In this document: piece after piece, positions 12,021 to 24,351 of the stretch
How positions within the stretch are numbered: the first letter of the stretch is position 1
Layout of the letters: each line of letters opens with the position of its first letter
Source of the DNA: Ampelocalamus luodianensis
Lineage: Eukaryota > Streptophyta > Magnoliopsida > Poales > Poaceae
Length of the DNA: 64,000 nt
Direction of reading: 5' to 3'
Assembly: GCA_036346255.1 (NCBI GenBank)
Contig: CM070628.1
Span: forward strand, 23,327,840-23,391,839
Notes under the pieces: model-generated
What the model was told of the DNA's origin: nothing
What the model saw: the letters and a program-made list of their open reading frames with translations, nothing else
Database searches by the model: none
Made by a program: the position numbers and the translations under genes

Positions 12021-14327
12021 ACAAATATACATTTTTATCATTAAGTGGCATCATATAGTTCATGTAATATAAAGACACTCCTAAAAATGAGCTCACGTGA
12101 TAATTTAAGTGAAGTGTACGAGCTCTTGTATTTGGAGCAGCATGCATAGCAAATTTGATTGTATCTGTAGGGGTCATGTCCTCATCATATTTTTTTGTTG
12201 GTTGCCTGAGGGATTGGATAGGTATACCGCTGGACTTTTGGTTTATGTACATGTCATGCTTTTGCTGTTTAATTTGCTACTTCTGATACTTGTTATTTTA
12301 TTTGACCGGTCGGTCGTGTATCCTACTATATGATGTAATCATTTAAGATAAGCACCATATTTGTTTCATATTGTATGTATATTGTGTGTGGATATGTATG
12401 CCAAAGTTGTGGATGTGTGTAGTAGCCACTGATCATGGTCTAGTATGGTACACACACCAGGGCTTCGGGTATTCAAAGCCCGGGTCTGAGAATCATTCTT
12501 TGAATAGGAATATTACACCGTTATCACTAAATATAGTAATTTTAAGCAAACATATACGCATGCATAATAGATTTTTGCAAAAAGAAGTACTATAGTTGAA
12601 ATAATGGGATCAACATGGCCAATGGAGGTGCTTACCTCGCTCTGGTATCTTTGAATATGAAGATGGAGGGTCGTCGAACAATTCGTTAGTGGTATCGACG
12701 TCTATTCAAAAGAGCCGATAACAAATCACAAATAGAAAATAATTTCAACAGCAACAAATCCCAATTTTTTTCATATTCATATGGAGCATGGTTTTAGATG
12801 AATTTAGAAAGAAAAAATCATTCAATTTGGAGTTCATATGCAAAAGGTATTAACGTTTTAATTTGCTTTGGTTTGAAAATCATGCAAATAATAAAAAAGG
12901 GTGATGTCGAAAGCGTATTCTCTGGGGTTTGCACTTACAAAGAAAACATATTTTCCTCTTAGTCCTCTGAGGTTTATGCTTTCTAACAAAGAAAGCATAT
13001 TTTCCTCTGAACTGTAAGACGACTTTTCTCTTCTTTTTCTTCCATTTTTTCGGGTTTTATTAACTTTATGTGTAGGCCCTACTTGTTAGTAACTCATCTT
13101 TTTGTTTTATTGATTTTATTTATAAAATAGGGGGGTCTCACATGTCGTAGACTTATTAATTAATAACTAAATAATTAAGCCTATTTTTTATTTTAATTTA
13201 CTGATAGATGGGGTCCACATGTTAGTCTCTCGGTTTTAAAACCACGCGTTTTAAAACTGAAAATAGTACATGGGCCCCGCATGTTAGCGACTTAGCATAC
13301 TTAACCACTATTGTTAGTGTTAATCAAATTCTAAACGCGAGTGGGACGCACTATCAGTGAGAGAAGAGGAGAGGGAACAGAGTTGCGCGTGACCGAGCGC
13401 CATGGCGAGCTAGCCGCGCATGAGCAAGCAATGACTTGGTCGTGGATGGACAAATGGGTTCCTTTCGACAAAGAATCCCACCGAGTGGTGTTGCAAAGTA
13501 GAGAGATGGACGAGACGCACAACGCCGCGAGGAGCGGAGTGTCTCGGGTCCGAAATGGCTTTCGCGCTTGGAGCATATCAGCGGCGAAGGATGGTGTGCA
13601 TTGGCTCTAGGGGCAACAATGATGCTACTAGCGACAGCTCGTAGACCAATGGTCACCGGAACGGCGGCAACAATGCTTTCCATGGCGCGCCATGATCGAC
13701 TATGGCGAAATTTATGCTACGCTAGCTAATCATCCAAACTAATGCACATAAAAGCTCTAGGGGACTACTAGAAGCTCACCAAGGTCCTTGATGGCATCGG
13801 GGGATGACCGAAATAGCTTGGCGATGTTGAATAGCAATGCAGACAAATGGAGGCTCTCTGCCGGTGCTCTACGATGATGGAGGGCTACAAGAGGGTGCAC
13901 ATTAGCTCACTGGAGTTCTATGGATACTGTAGACACGAGAATTAGACTAGGATCATCGAGCTTCGAGGAAGATCAAAAATGGCGATGACGTCCGAGCATG
14001 AAGAAGAAGGCGAAGCTCGGATTCACAGCGAGTTGGCATGCATTAAGCGAGGAGATTAAATGATTGAGAGACGAAACACATGATGACGCGATCATAAGGG
14101 CCCCAAACCTTCTAAAATGGCAAGGGCACAGAGGCTTGGATCGGGTGCACACGCCGGAGTTGGGAAAGATGACAGTTCGTTGGCACTACACGGCTCCAAG
14201 GGTTGCATCAAGTAGAGAAAGAGACTGAGCAAGGCATGAGGAGCATGGTGACGCAGGCGTTGTGGGCAAGGAAGCTCACTAGAGGCGGTGGTGGTGTGAG
14301 GCACTGCTCACCATTCATAGAGCTAGA
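12021..14327 (-). mobile_element. gypsy-like LTR, left (3') part, minus orientation
   Basis: This is taken as the left part of the minus-strand LTR that begins at 16383 and is split by the copia solo LTR at 14328-15631. It contains the 'gatcaacatgg...ggtatcgacgtctattcaaa' block at about 12609-12712, which parallels about 7420-7530 in the neighbouring LTR fragment, and a GC-rich zone at 13330-14327 that yields spurious open frames on both strands. The first 580 bases (12021-12600) show nothing recognisable. No gene is supported. Confidence 0.45.
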
Positions 14328-15631
14328 TGTAGGGAAACGGGTAGGCTACACTAGCGCAAATTAAAAAAATCTACCAGAAACCAAGATCACCGCAGCTTAT
14401 AGATCACGGTCTTATCACTAGACGCGCAGCGCGAAGTTGATGCAAAGACGTCGGGAAGTGTAGTCGCATTTGTTGATGCAAGACGTCGGCGCAGTAGTCG
14501 ACTACTTCTCGCCCTCGCCGTGGCGCCCCACGCACAGCCTCCTCTCTTGCGGTTCGCCCAACGCTACGATGCATGCGCTTCAAAGGTATCCACACGCACG
14601 GAGGAAGTGACGCACGCGACTACTAGATCCGCGAGCGACTGTGGTGTGGGAGGGTGGCGGCTAGGGTTTGAGGATGTCACGAAAACTCATCGCTCATCCC
14701 GCGCCTCCGCTCTCCTTTATAGACGCCCTTACAATGGGCTTCTACGAATAGAGGCCCATTAGGACTCAATGCCCACCTAATTGGATCCAATCCGAATTAG
14801 GTCACTTCTTAAGTGTGACCTATGGTTCACGTGATGTTTAGACATGACGCGAGTACACATACTTGATCAATAGTTGGTAGTGGCCTCTAGCAAGACGTAC
14901 GCCTCCTAAACATACACAAAGATCATATCGACGAACCATCACAACGTTATGTACATGCCAATCCTTTGCCTCACGATATTCTGGCCGAGCTCCAAGTCGA
15001 CCACTCTTTCTCGATCCTCCGATCCTAATCCATTACTAGGTTAACTCTTAACCTTAAGTAGCACGCCATGCATTTCGGATCCGATCACCGAGGCCCAGAG
15101 ATATCTCTCTGTAGAGAGGGGCAAATCCCATCTCAACCGACTATGCCTCGCAAGATGCTTCATGACAAACCCGAAAGCTACCTTTATAACTACCTGGGCC
15201 ATTTGAGTAGCGCTTGATAGCCCCTAAGTAGGTCGATTCACAACTCAAGTACATGCGACAATCTCGTGTCTAAGGACAAGGCGCATACATTGTGTAGAGA
15301 GAACCATAAGAATAATTACTATGTCTCATGTTGGGTCGGTCCAACCCCATATTCTAAACATGTGTCCACATTATTGGTTTGACATCTCCATGTCTATGAC
15401 TGTGAAACATGGTCATCAACCGATACATGTGCTAATCCATCATTCACGTGTGTCCTCACATGAACTCCGACTAGGGACAACTTTAGAATAACCATACAAG
15501 TAAAGAGTTTCACAAACAAGTCACATACTTGTTAATCAACACAAAGGTAATATTCAAGGAACATTTATTAAATCATGGATACAACGAAATATCAAGATCA
15601 ATATGATTGCCTCTAGGGCATATCTCCAACA
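14328..15631 (-). mobile_element. solo LTR of an Angela/BARE-type Ty1-copia element
   Basis: The minus strand begins at 15631 with TGTTGGAGATATGCCCTAG, the hallmark start of Angela/BARE/WIS-type copia LTRs in grasses, and ends at 14328 with GTTTCCCTACA. It is flanked by a perfect 5-bp target-site duplication, CTAGA at 14323-14327 and at 15632-15636. No primer-binding site or internal sequence is attached, so it is a solo LTR left by recombination between the two LTRs of a full element. It contains the 'gagatatctctctgtagagagggg' block (about 15098-15122). It is inserted within an older gypsy-like LTR. Confidence 0.9.
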
Positions 15632-16383
15632 CTAGAAGCTCTGAGAAAGCGCGAGATGTAGCGAGGCGAGCTTAAGAGATGGTGTCGTGCTCGAAGGCAT
15701 AAATAGCAGCGAAGTGCGTGAAGTTCACGGCAAGAAAATGCAACCACGCCGAGAAAATCGTGTGCTTGCTCGGTCTCTCCATCCGGTGGGAAAAGGGGCA
15801 TCAACAGGTTGCTAGCATAGGCGAGAAGCAGGCAGAGGTGACGGGGGTAGTTGGGGATTGAAAACGATGGGCGTGGTCACGAATCGGGGACCGAGCAGGC
15901 GAGGTGCAAGCGAGCTAGCGTGAGGCGAGGGCGTGGTGGAAGTAGGTTCCGGCAGGTGGGCCAATGGCCAGTCGAGAGGAGAGTGGGGTTGGTGGACTGA
16001 AGCGGCGCAAAGGTATTGGGCCTAGTTGGGTTTCGGCCCAAAGGTCTGGCGACAAATCCAAATTATGTTTTGAATTTTCCAGAAAAAGGATAAGAACTTG
16101 GTGAATTTATAAACATATCAAACGGTCTCCAAAAATTTATAAATTTTTTTGTGGAGGCTCTGCACCGTATAGTTTATTGTATACATTTTACATAATTTTA
16201 TGTGTTACGTATTTTTCTTGAACATTCTTCCAAGTTGCTATTTCCATGTAATTTCATTATTTGATTTGTGAAAATGTTCAAAAACTTACTCAAAATATCT
16301 TTCCCACACATAAACATGCTCAAAATTATTTCCGTATTATTTTCATTATATTCTCTCAAAGTTGAGATTTTTAGGATGTTACA
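15632..16383 (-). mobile_element. gypsy-like LTR, right (5') part, minus orientation
   Basis: The minus-strand sequence starts at 16383 with TGTAACATCCTAAAAATC, has the same AT-rich opening as the LTR starts at 8630 and 9380, and then becomes GC-rich at about 15640-16030. The copia solo LTR separates it from its continuation at 12021-14327. No open frame of interest. Confidence 0.55.
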
Positions 16384-17638
16384 AGATCTGAGCAATCTAA
16401 CCGACCAGAGGAGGGTAGTTGTACAATTGTCGAGATTCGAGATTGATATCGGAGAAACTCAGCAAGCGACGGCCACATGATCCTGATCCTGCATCTTGTT
16501 GGTACAAGTTGTGACTTTGCTAGGTGCTGATGCTGAATCGAAATGGACGAAAGCACCTTGTAAGTAGCATAAAAAATATTATGAATAAAGCATATATAAA
16601 ACGACGAAATTGAAAACGTAAACGAACCATAACCAACAAAAAAGATAATGTAGGACAGAAACATTCGAGTTACATTTGCATCGTGAGCAGGCCCCTGACA
16701 TGCCCTTGAGTTTGGAATGAAAGGATCAGGATGGAGTTATTGTATCGGTTGTCCTTTTCTTATAAGAAGCAACAAGTTACTCACCGCATTTTGCAAGATA
16801 TTTATTGCCTCCTAATTACTACCATTAACTCCAAATTGATTTACTAGCTTTTACGGTGAAACCTATGGAACAACCATCCGGGCACTACCGATCCAAACAA
16901 TCATGTATTTACGTCTGCCACCCTGTATACCTGTTTGCCTGTTTTACGGAGATAAGAGCTTCTACAATAGTTTATTTTTTAGCTTATTATTAAGAGAAGA
17001 GAGAGTACTCAATCTAATAAAAAGAAACAAATCTTCCAATTAATTGTTTCTTGAGCTTGTATGTAGGACTTTAATTCATATTTTAATTGTTATACACAAA
17101 ATAAGTTTTTAGGTAACAAGTAAGTTTCCAATAGCTATTTTATTGTTTCTTGTATCTTGGTATCAATAATTTGCTTATTTCTTTACCTTAAAATAAACTC
17201 ACCTTCTGTTTTTCACGTCACATAGATGCTGATGTATTTATCTCTTAAAAACAAGTGATTAAATTGTCATATAGATGCTGATGTATTTATCTCTTAATAA
17301 CAAGTGATTAAATTATTATAGATAATCTGAGCCGAGTTCGCTGGCCGGCCCAAGCATTGATGGAAAGTGCCATCAATGAGGAGTTCGGAGCACATCTGTT
17401 GCCCACATGTTGGCCAGTTTAAGTTGTTGGGCCTACGGAAGATGACATTGGGCCAGACCAGGTAAAATTGGAGCCGGACCAAACCACCTGAGCGGGAGGG
17501 GCAAAGCAAATTTTTCTTGGAATCGGCCTAGTACTTACTGGATTCGACTCTAGCTGAGGAGAGAGAACGCATTGGGAAAGAGAGGAAGGGATGGGCTGCG
17601 AATGGGTTATGGGAGTGTAGGTGGAACGTTTATTCTTA
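16384..17638. repeat. low-copy segment, copy 1 of a direct duplication
   Basis: About 16440-17458 matches 23530-25580 in the same orientation, apart from insertions in each copy. Shared blocks include 'gagaaactcagcaag', 'tttgctaggtgct', 'cgaaccataaccaacaaaaaa', 'gggcactaccgatccaaaca' and 'ggagttcggagcacatctg'. No open reading frame or RNA gene is recognised. Bases 17459-17638 are unique flank ending in the TTA target site of the Harbinger element. Confidence 0.75.
16953..17327. other. AT-rich insertion present only in copy 1, with a 49-bp tandem duplication
   Basis: Compared with copy 2 (about 25440-25450), copy 1 has roughly 375 extra AT-rich bases here. Its right part holds two adjacent near-identical 49-bp units beginning 'atagatgctgatgtattt' at 17222 and 17271. 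Size and composition suggest a MITE or small non-autonomous insertion, but clear terminal inverted repeats were not identified. Confidence 0.4.
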
Positions 17639-18095
17639 GGCCCTCTTTGTTTAGGTTTAGGTTTTTTGGCTTATAGTTTAAAGCCGGTTTTTTGGCTTAA
17701 TCAGCTTATAAGCCTCTAAGCTTTTAAGCCAAACTTTGTTGTTTGGTAGTCAGACTTTTTGGAGGATGTTGGCTTATTGAGTTGCGTGTGAAGGATGAAA
17801 GGTCTGAAATACCCTTAATGGTTTGAAGGACCTTGTTAAGCATGTATGTAGACTGATTTTTACATGGGATCTGAAAATATGATTATACATGCATTTGCAC
17901 ATATGAAACAAAATAGATATCGCTCGTAATGCATGCGGGTATTTATTTTGGACATTGCGCAATGGAAGAAATGCTTATAGAAAGGCCAATATCAGTCAAT
18001 CAAACAAAATAACATGGTAACAAAATAATATTTAATCATATATGATGCAATTATCTTGTCATCGCAACATGTATATATCATACTAATGTAATATA

Positions 18096-19422
18096 TTTAC
18101 CCTCTTGCGCCATTAAAGAAGTAGCAATATCATCACGAAAGACACCCATATCTCCATCATCGATTGCTAATCCATTGACATTGTGCCCTCCAAATGATAT
18201 ACTTTGTGTATCGCTTGGATCATAATCTTCGCCAAGATCACATCTCTCAAAAGTTCATCACGTAAAGCACTATCTCTCGATGAAGTTGTGTAGCGCCATA
18301 CATGCAATTATAATTTTCGCTTGAATCTTCATTTTGTAACTTGGCAACGCCAACAAGATTCTCCATTTCATCTTCAACACACCAAAGGAACGCTCAATCA
18401 CATTGCGAAGGGACGAGCGAGCGTGATTAAACACCTCGTATTTCCCACTCGGTTGTCGACCATGGCGAAATTCCGTAGATGGTACTTTTGGCCTTTGTAA
18501 GGAGCTAGATAGCCTTTCGATTGGGATAACCCGCATCAACAAGGTAATATCTCCTGCATACATAAAACTTATAAATGTTGACAATACAAATTTCAATGTT
18601 ATCGAACATTAATTTATATGATTAAAGAACTAATTACCCTGGAGGATGTGGAAACCGGTTCAATACTTGTCCAAAGTGTTATTGAAAATCCTTGTGTCAT
18701 AAGCACGAACCCGCCAACCGGCGACAACAAAGGTAAACCTCATATCAAAGTCACACACCGCCATCACGCTTTGAGACGTATATCCATGACGACCGGCAAG
18801 GGCAACCCGCTCATCACCGAACAACAACAGTACATGTGTGCCATCAATTGCACCTATGCAATTGTTAAAATGCGGCGTGAAGCGATTATCTAGAAGTCTT
18901 GGATGCAATCGCTGTGAACTCCGGATCCGTTGGTCTAATACTATCTTCGATAAAAGATATACACATTGCAAGACTTCACCAAACTTTATATTGATTGTTT
19001 CATGACCTTTGAAGCGATTTTGAACTTGAGTAATCGATCGAGGCCACCAATCGCCCACAAGAACATAGCCAAAGATTCTACTAAGTCATAGTCCTAGTTG
19101 ATTTCAAGCCATAATTTGCAACCAAAGTTTCATGCAAACTATCAAAACAGCCCTACTCATTCGGAACATCGAGTAACAATCTCTCTCATCGCCTGAGTTT
19201 CTCAACAACCCATTCATAACCGCTAGGAGTGGTTGTCTCTCTCCTTTTGTTTAGATAAGTGTCGTAGTAGTGCATACCTACATAACCCACACGCAACAAA
19301 ATCTCAAATTGTAACTCTCTTTTTGTTTTTTTGATATCATCTGTGCTTAAATCGCTCTCGATGGTTGAACCATCAATGTCACTCTCAGTGGTTGAACCAT
19401 CAATGTCACTTGATGAACTCAT
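18096..19422 (-). pseudogene. PIF/Harbinger DDE transposase (DDE_Tnp_4 type), decayed
   Basis: This gene would cut and paste the surrounding Harbinger element in the nucleus. On the minus strand it starts at 19422 with MSSSSDIDG, an acidic serine-rich N-terminus. The catalytic core follows. The first Asp is in IGAIDGTHV (within 18660-19058), the second Asp in the GW...YDTRIFNN block, and the Glu region in the RSSLRNVIERSFGVLKMKW block (within 18270-18596), ending with ACMALHNFIER. An 84-base intron with GT...AG ends (18637-18554) separates the core halves and joins in frame through GRYYLVDAGYPN-like residues. One or more indels (for example near 18275) break the C-terminus, which is still readable in another frame to about 18096. 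Its partner is the Myb/SANT-like gene just upstream. Confidence 0.88.
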
Positions 19423-19664
19423 CTACAAATAATAACAATAATTAGTAACATAGAACATGACATCGACATCATGTAATTCAAAACACATTATAAGATAACA
19501 ATTAGATGAGTACGACAATAACTAAATAGCTTCAACCCCATTATTGTATAATTGAGAACACATTAAAAGGTAACAATACGAGTACGACATAACTGAATAG
19601 TTTCAACCCCTTACATGATTATCTCTCGAATAGTTTCAAAATTAAAAAAATAACGAAAAAAAAT

Positions 19665-20600
19665 CTAATCTTTCTTCATCTTGAGATCAAACATTCTCCT
19701 CAGCCAATTCATCTTTACTTCATCGGTCTTCATGGTGACAAACACTTCCCGATTTTCTAGTTTAATAAAGAGCCTTGTCGCAATGAAGTGTTCATCACTT
19801 CCTGGTACTACCCCAGCCTGAATAGCTAAATCCATAGCATCCGCTATGGATGGGCCACTCTGAACAGGCCTTTTGCCATAATGTCCACTATGCGCTTGAA
19901 ATCCCTAGCGATGGGATTTTTCTTGTTCTTCTTGGGCTAGGATTAATATTATTTGCCTTACGCTCGCAAGGACCTTCTGCGCATGCGCATAACCTCATTG
20001 TTCTCCCCATCACGCGCGCTTTCCTCGCCGCCCTCCGCACAATCAATGTGCACAACGGTTTGGTCTTCTTGTGTAGGCTCACCCGATGGTCAAGTGTTAC
20101 CCGTAACATGAGCCTTGTCAAACATACGATCCATCTCATCTAGGTTCTCGTGTGGTCCATCACGAAAATGTTTAGGATATTGTCAAGATAATTAAAAAAT
20201 TGTAGTTAGCAAAAATTAAAATATGACATCAAATACATTAATAAATAGGCGTTTCGCAATAACTACCTTGTGCTCCTTCCACCAAGAATCTGATGCAGAT
20301 ATAGTTCCTTTTGATGATCCCAACCAAGCCCAAGCTGCTGCTTTCAAATCGCTCCACAAGTTGTATTCTTTTTCAATGTTTCCCATTTATTTTTAATTGT
20401 TTTTTGTCGTGCTTTTTCCCTCCTTTCAAAAACTTCGCTTGAAGGTTCTTGTAACCCTTGGTATTCAAACATCCCAACGGCCTATTCTCAAAGACCAACT
20501 TCCTCAAAGACAGATCCGACAAAATGCCCTGTTGCTAAATGCATCCCAATTTGCCTTGCTGATAGCAATTAGCTCCATCTATACAATTTACAACTAGTAA
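19665..20600 (-). pseudogene. Harbinger accessory protein, Myb/SANT-like (Myb_DNA-bind_3 type), decayed
   Basis: PIF/Pong-type elements carry a second gene whose Myb/SANT-like product helps the transposase bind DNA and enter the nucleus. Here the minus strand from about 20600 to 20270 gives a helix-rich region with KTIKNKWETLKK and a nearby tryptophan-bearing segment, as in the Myb/SANT-like domain. A linker rich in basic residues follows, and then an intact C-terminal stretch (about 19870-19665) containing NREVFVTMKTDEVKMNWLRR, ending with KMKKD and a TAG stop at 19667-19665. At least three internal stops or frameshifts lie between about 19930 and 20110. It sits upstream of the transposase in the same direction. 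The start codon and first exon are not resolved. Confidence 0.75.
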
Positions 20601-20945
20601 CAAAGTATCAAAACACAGAACATATGTTCTTTTTGAAATTTTCAAACAACAAAACTAATCACCAAATAGATAAAATGTGGGTAAATTGTGTTGTGACAAG
20701 TGTTTGTCATATTTGTATAGTGTATGAGTGAAGCATCATGTCAATTATAGAACATGCCATTTATGCGGTAATTAAGAAACACCAATTTACGTGTCCTATG
20801 AACATTTAAGACCGCATGATCGATCGATGAATATAACAATTTTCTATGAAGCAAAAATCGTAAGTATATAACAATAGGGTGCTTCCATATGCCCCATTTC
20901 AAATAATACTTCCATCGCTAAATAACAATAGGATGCTTACATAAT

Positions 20946-21680
20946 ACTGCTACTGCCATATACATTTGGACAAATGCAATTTCAGATTGCATTTGTCAGA
21001 TTCCATATTTCAGAACATTCATACAAATCAAATTTCAGATCATACATACAAATCAAATAACAAACATTATTGGATTCCAGATTTCAGATCATACATACAA
21101 GTTTCAGATCATAAATGCTACACAAATTTCTGCTACTGCCATATACATTTGGACAAATGCAATTTCAGATTGCATTTGTCAGATTCCAGATTTCAGAACA
21201 TTCATACAAAGCAAATTTCAGATCATACATACAAATCAAATAACAAACATTATTGGATTCCAGATTTCAGATCATACATACAAGTTTCAGATCATAAATG
21301 CTACACAAATTTCTGCTACTGCCATATACATTTGGACAAATGCAATTTCAGATTGCATTTGTCAGATTCCAGATTTCAGAACATTCATACAAATCAAATT
21401 TCAGATCATACATACAAATCAAATAACAAACATTATTGGATTCCAGATTTCAGATCATACATACAAGTTTCAGATCATAAATGCTACACAAATTTACGCT
21501 CATCGCATATACATTTGGACAAATGCAATTTCAGATTGCATTTGTCAGATTCCAGATTTCAGAACATTCATACAAATCAAATTTCAGATCATACATACAA
21601 ATCAAATAACAAACATTATTGGATTCCAGATTTCAGATCATACATACAAGTTTCATATCATAAATGCTACACAAATTTCA
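20946..21680. repeat. four tandem copies of a 183-bp unit within the Harbinger element
   Basis: Unit landmarks ('tacatttggacaaatgc') recur at 20961, 21144, 21327 and 21510, an exact 183-base spacing. Units are nearly identical. Each contains a perfect 12-bp inverted repeat with a 5-base loop (GACAAATGCAAT at 20969-20980 pairing with 20986-20997 in unit 1) and several copies of 'tttcagatcatacatacaa'. Shorter degenerate copies of the same motifs continue at 21955-22110. Because 183 is a multiple of three, a 253-codon frame stays open through the array on the plus strand. This is a by-product and not a likely protein. The array lies upstream of the two minus-strand genes. Confidence 0.93.
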
Positions 21681-22849
21681 GATCTATAATCTTACAGAAC
21701 TTGAAAAACACTGAAGTTGTGTCTTAATGCGTATAAATGCTACACAAATTCATATGGACACCAAATCAGATTGAATTGATCACGCATATCCCACCATCAG
21801 TGATAAAATGTGTTGTTAATCTCACCCTCATCATCTCTCATCAACCATACACCATGATATCCCCACCTTCTCACCAATACAACACAGTTAGCAAAGAAAA
21901 CTACCACTCTACTACGCACTAGCTTGCTACTCCTAATATGCCATCGCTAAATACATTTGGACAAATGCAATTTCAGAATTCCAGATTACAGATCATACAT
22001 ACAAATCAAATCAAATTTCAGCTCATACACACAATGCAATTTCATATTCCAGATTTCAGATCATACACATTTCAGATCATACACACAATGCAATTTCAGA
22101 TTCCAGATTTCTGATAATAAGGTGTTGTCAAATACATTTTCTCACTGGTAATTACTTAATCAATTGTCAATTAGGTTTGAGAATTCTACAAGTTAATCAG
22201 GAGAGTCTATTAGCAATTGCATTCACATGATCTTACTGAATTTAAAAAGCTAATAGCCCACTGCTAACTCTATCTGTCCACAAGTCAGTTTTTAACTAAA
22301 ACTAGTCTGAGATGAAAAGCTATGAACTGAACACCCTTACAAGTTCAAACATCAAGTTTTGCCAAATCCACCGAGTAGCTCAATCAGATAGCAAAGAATT
22401 TCAGTGACAGAGGGAGTCTTCATCCAGCAAGTCTTGATCACGGGATATAATGCTGATCACAAGTCAAGTTCTTCACAGGGTTGTGCTAAGATGAGTGTGG
22501 ACGCTGCTGTATCCTGAGAGGCTACTAAGAGTGCTATTGCAGTGTTGTTTGCTAACACTTGAACACAACCGACGCTACTAGAGGGTGACGACGGCAGCAT
22601 GGAGGTGCTGGAGGATGACACACCCGTGCTGATCTATTGGGCGGCGGCATGGAGGTGCTAGCAGGCGGCGGCAGTGGGGATAGGGTAGGTGCTGAGGGGG
22701 ATACTCGTAGATTTCCATCCAAATACTCACAAAACTTAATATGTGGTACTATACATCTAAAGAAATACTTAAATTCCTACATTACCACTGTGTCATCACC
22801 AAAAATTTGCGAAAAAACAGATACACACAGAGAGAGGACGAACTCACGA

Positions 22850-23195
22850 TTTCGAGCACTGAAGGCGGCGCTCAGGCAGGGATGCAAGCGGCGTTGGGGA
22901 TGGGAGGAGGCGCGGGTTGGGGATGCGGCGGCGGGGATAGGGTTGCGCGGCGGGGTTGGGTGGAGGAGAGGAGGCGCGGTGTTGGGTGGAGGGGAGGCGG
23001 CGCTGGGGGGAGGAGGCGGGCGTGGAGGCGCCGGGAGGGAGGCGCGGCGCTGGGGGAGGAGAGGAGCCGGGAGGGAGGCGCGGCGTTGGGGAGGAGAGGA
23101 GGCGGGGAGGGGAGGCGTCGGGTGGGAGGACCAGGCGTCTGGTTGGAAGTATTGGATGGAAAAAAAAAAAGAAACGATTTGTATTTATATACGAT
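22850..23195 (-). promoter_or_regulatory. probable promoter and leader of the Harbinger genes
   Basis: On the minus strand a TATATAAATAC box (23192-23181) is followed by a strongly pyrimidine/C-rich leader (the plus strand is a G-rich tract, 22900-23160). At about 22847 the minus strand has ATC|GTGAGT, a good donor site that could begin an intron in the 5' untranslated region. This would place transcription start about 30 bases left of the TATA box. The G-rich plus strand generates arginine/glycine-rich open frames (22637-23294) that are not considered genes. The rest of 21680-22850 contains degenerate pieces of the 183-bp unit and otherwise nothing recognised. Confidence 0.5.
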
Positions 23196-23842
23196 GGCAA
23201 TTTGTGGGTAATTTTAACGAAGTTCGGTGGCAAATATATATTCTATTCCACAAAAGCCAAAAAAAGCACCTCTCCTCTGGCTTATAGCTTTTAGGCTTAA
23301 ATTGACTTAAACTTATTTTAAGCCGAACAAAAAAGCACCACATTTGTTTAGGCTTAGGCTTTTTTGCTTTTAAGCCAGACAAAAAGCCTAAACAAAGAGG
23401 GCCTTATTTTATATGTTATGGGTTCCACTTTTTTGAAAGAATATGGAAGGCTAAACACCCTAATAAACTTTGAAAAACTAGCCCACGCTTATGTGGCAGT
23501 GACATGTCCTTTCTAGCCCCTCTCACACCGCAATTTGATATTGGAGAAACTCAGCAAGTGGCGGCGACATGATCCTACATCTTGTTGGTACAAGTAGTGA
23601 CTTTGCTAGGTGCTATGCTGGATCGAAGTGGAGGAAGGCACCTTGTAAGCAGCATAAAAAAAATACGAATAAAGCATATATAAAACGATGAAATCGAAAA
23701 AAGTAAACGAACCATAACCAACAAAAAAGATAATGTAGGACAGAAAGATTTGAGTTACATTTGCATCGTGAGAAGGCCCCTGACATACCCTTGAGTTTGG
23801 AAGGAAAGGAGCAACATGGAGTTAATGCATCGGTTGTCCTAC

Positions 23843-24225
23843 TTTTGACACCGGTTATCTCATCTCCTTATTGTACCATTTATATACAAGATACACCGTC
23901 CAGTCACAAAAAGACTCATTGCCGTCAAACATTACAAACTTTAGCTATCAATATTTTTAAAAATATTTAGATTGACACATGAAAATGATGTGTGTAGATT
24001 TATCTCAAAAAGTACTTTCATAATAATATAACATTATTAAGTTTTACAAATATGTTACACTAGAAATTAGCTGTCAAAATTGCATTCCGAGGGCCGTATC
24101 GATGTCTAAAACAACTACATTTTGTAACAGGAGGAAGTAAGTTTGTCATGACTCCAGCTCATCTTCACCAAAAGATGCATTTTATACATTTCTTCGAAAC
24201 TGATTCTTAGAAGGGTTACTCATCT
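23843..24225. mobile_element. degenerate Stowaway-like MITE
   Basis: This block is absent from copy 1 of the duplicated segment. Its right part has 'ttttgtaacaggaggaagta' (about 24122-24141) and its left part 'tccttattgtacc' (about 23874), resembling the worn 'tactccctccgt...' inverted ends of Stowaway (Tc1/mariner) MITEs. The interior is AT-rich with 'ttattaagttttacaaatatg'. Exact ends and the TA target duplication are not certain. Confidence 0.45.
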
Positions 24226-24351
24226 CCTTTCCTTACAAGAAGCAACAAGTTGGACTCCCCACATTTTGCAAGATATTTATTGCCTCCTAATAACTACCAA
24301 TAACTCCAAATTGATTTACTAGCTTTTACGGTGAAACCTATGGAATGGAAC

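Larger units (their letters stand above)
17639..23403 (-). mobile_element. complete PIF/Harbinger DNA transposon (5.77 kb)
   Basis: Terminal inverted repeats are GGCCCTCTTTGTTTAGG at the left end and its exact complement at the right end. The flanks carry the 3-bp target duplication TTA typical of this superfamily (17636-17638 and 23404-23406). Both expected genes are present on the minus strand, a DDE transposase (18096-19422) and a Myb/SANT-like protein (19665-20600). Both ends also share 'gcttttaagcca'-type subterminal sequence. The long right part (20600-23403) upstream of the genes holds a 183-bp tandem array, a purine-rich leader and a TATA box. Internal stops suggest it no longer makes its own transposase, but the intact ends could be mobilised by a related source. 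Confidence 0.93.

Noticed and set aside
20966..21727. 253-codon open frame made of 61-residue repeats
   Set aside because: It exists because the 183-bp tandem unit is a multiple of three and free of stops in that frame. Composition is odd, there is no known domain, and it lies antisense and upstream of the real element genes.
22637..23294. Glycine/arginine-rich open frames on the plus strand
   Set aside because: They fall in the G-rich leader on the opposite strand of the Harbinger genes, with several frames open at once and no domain.
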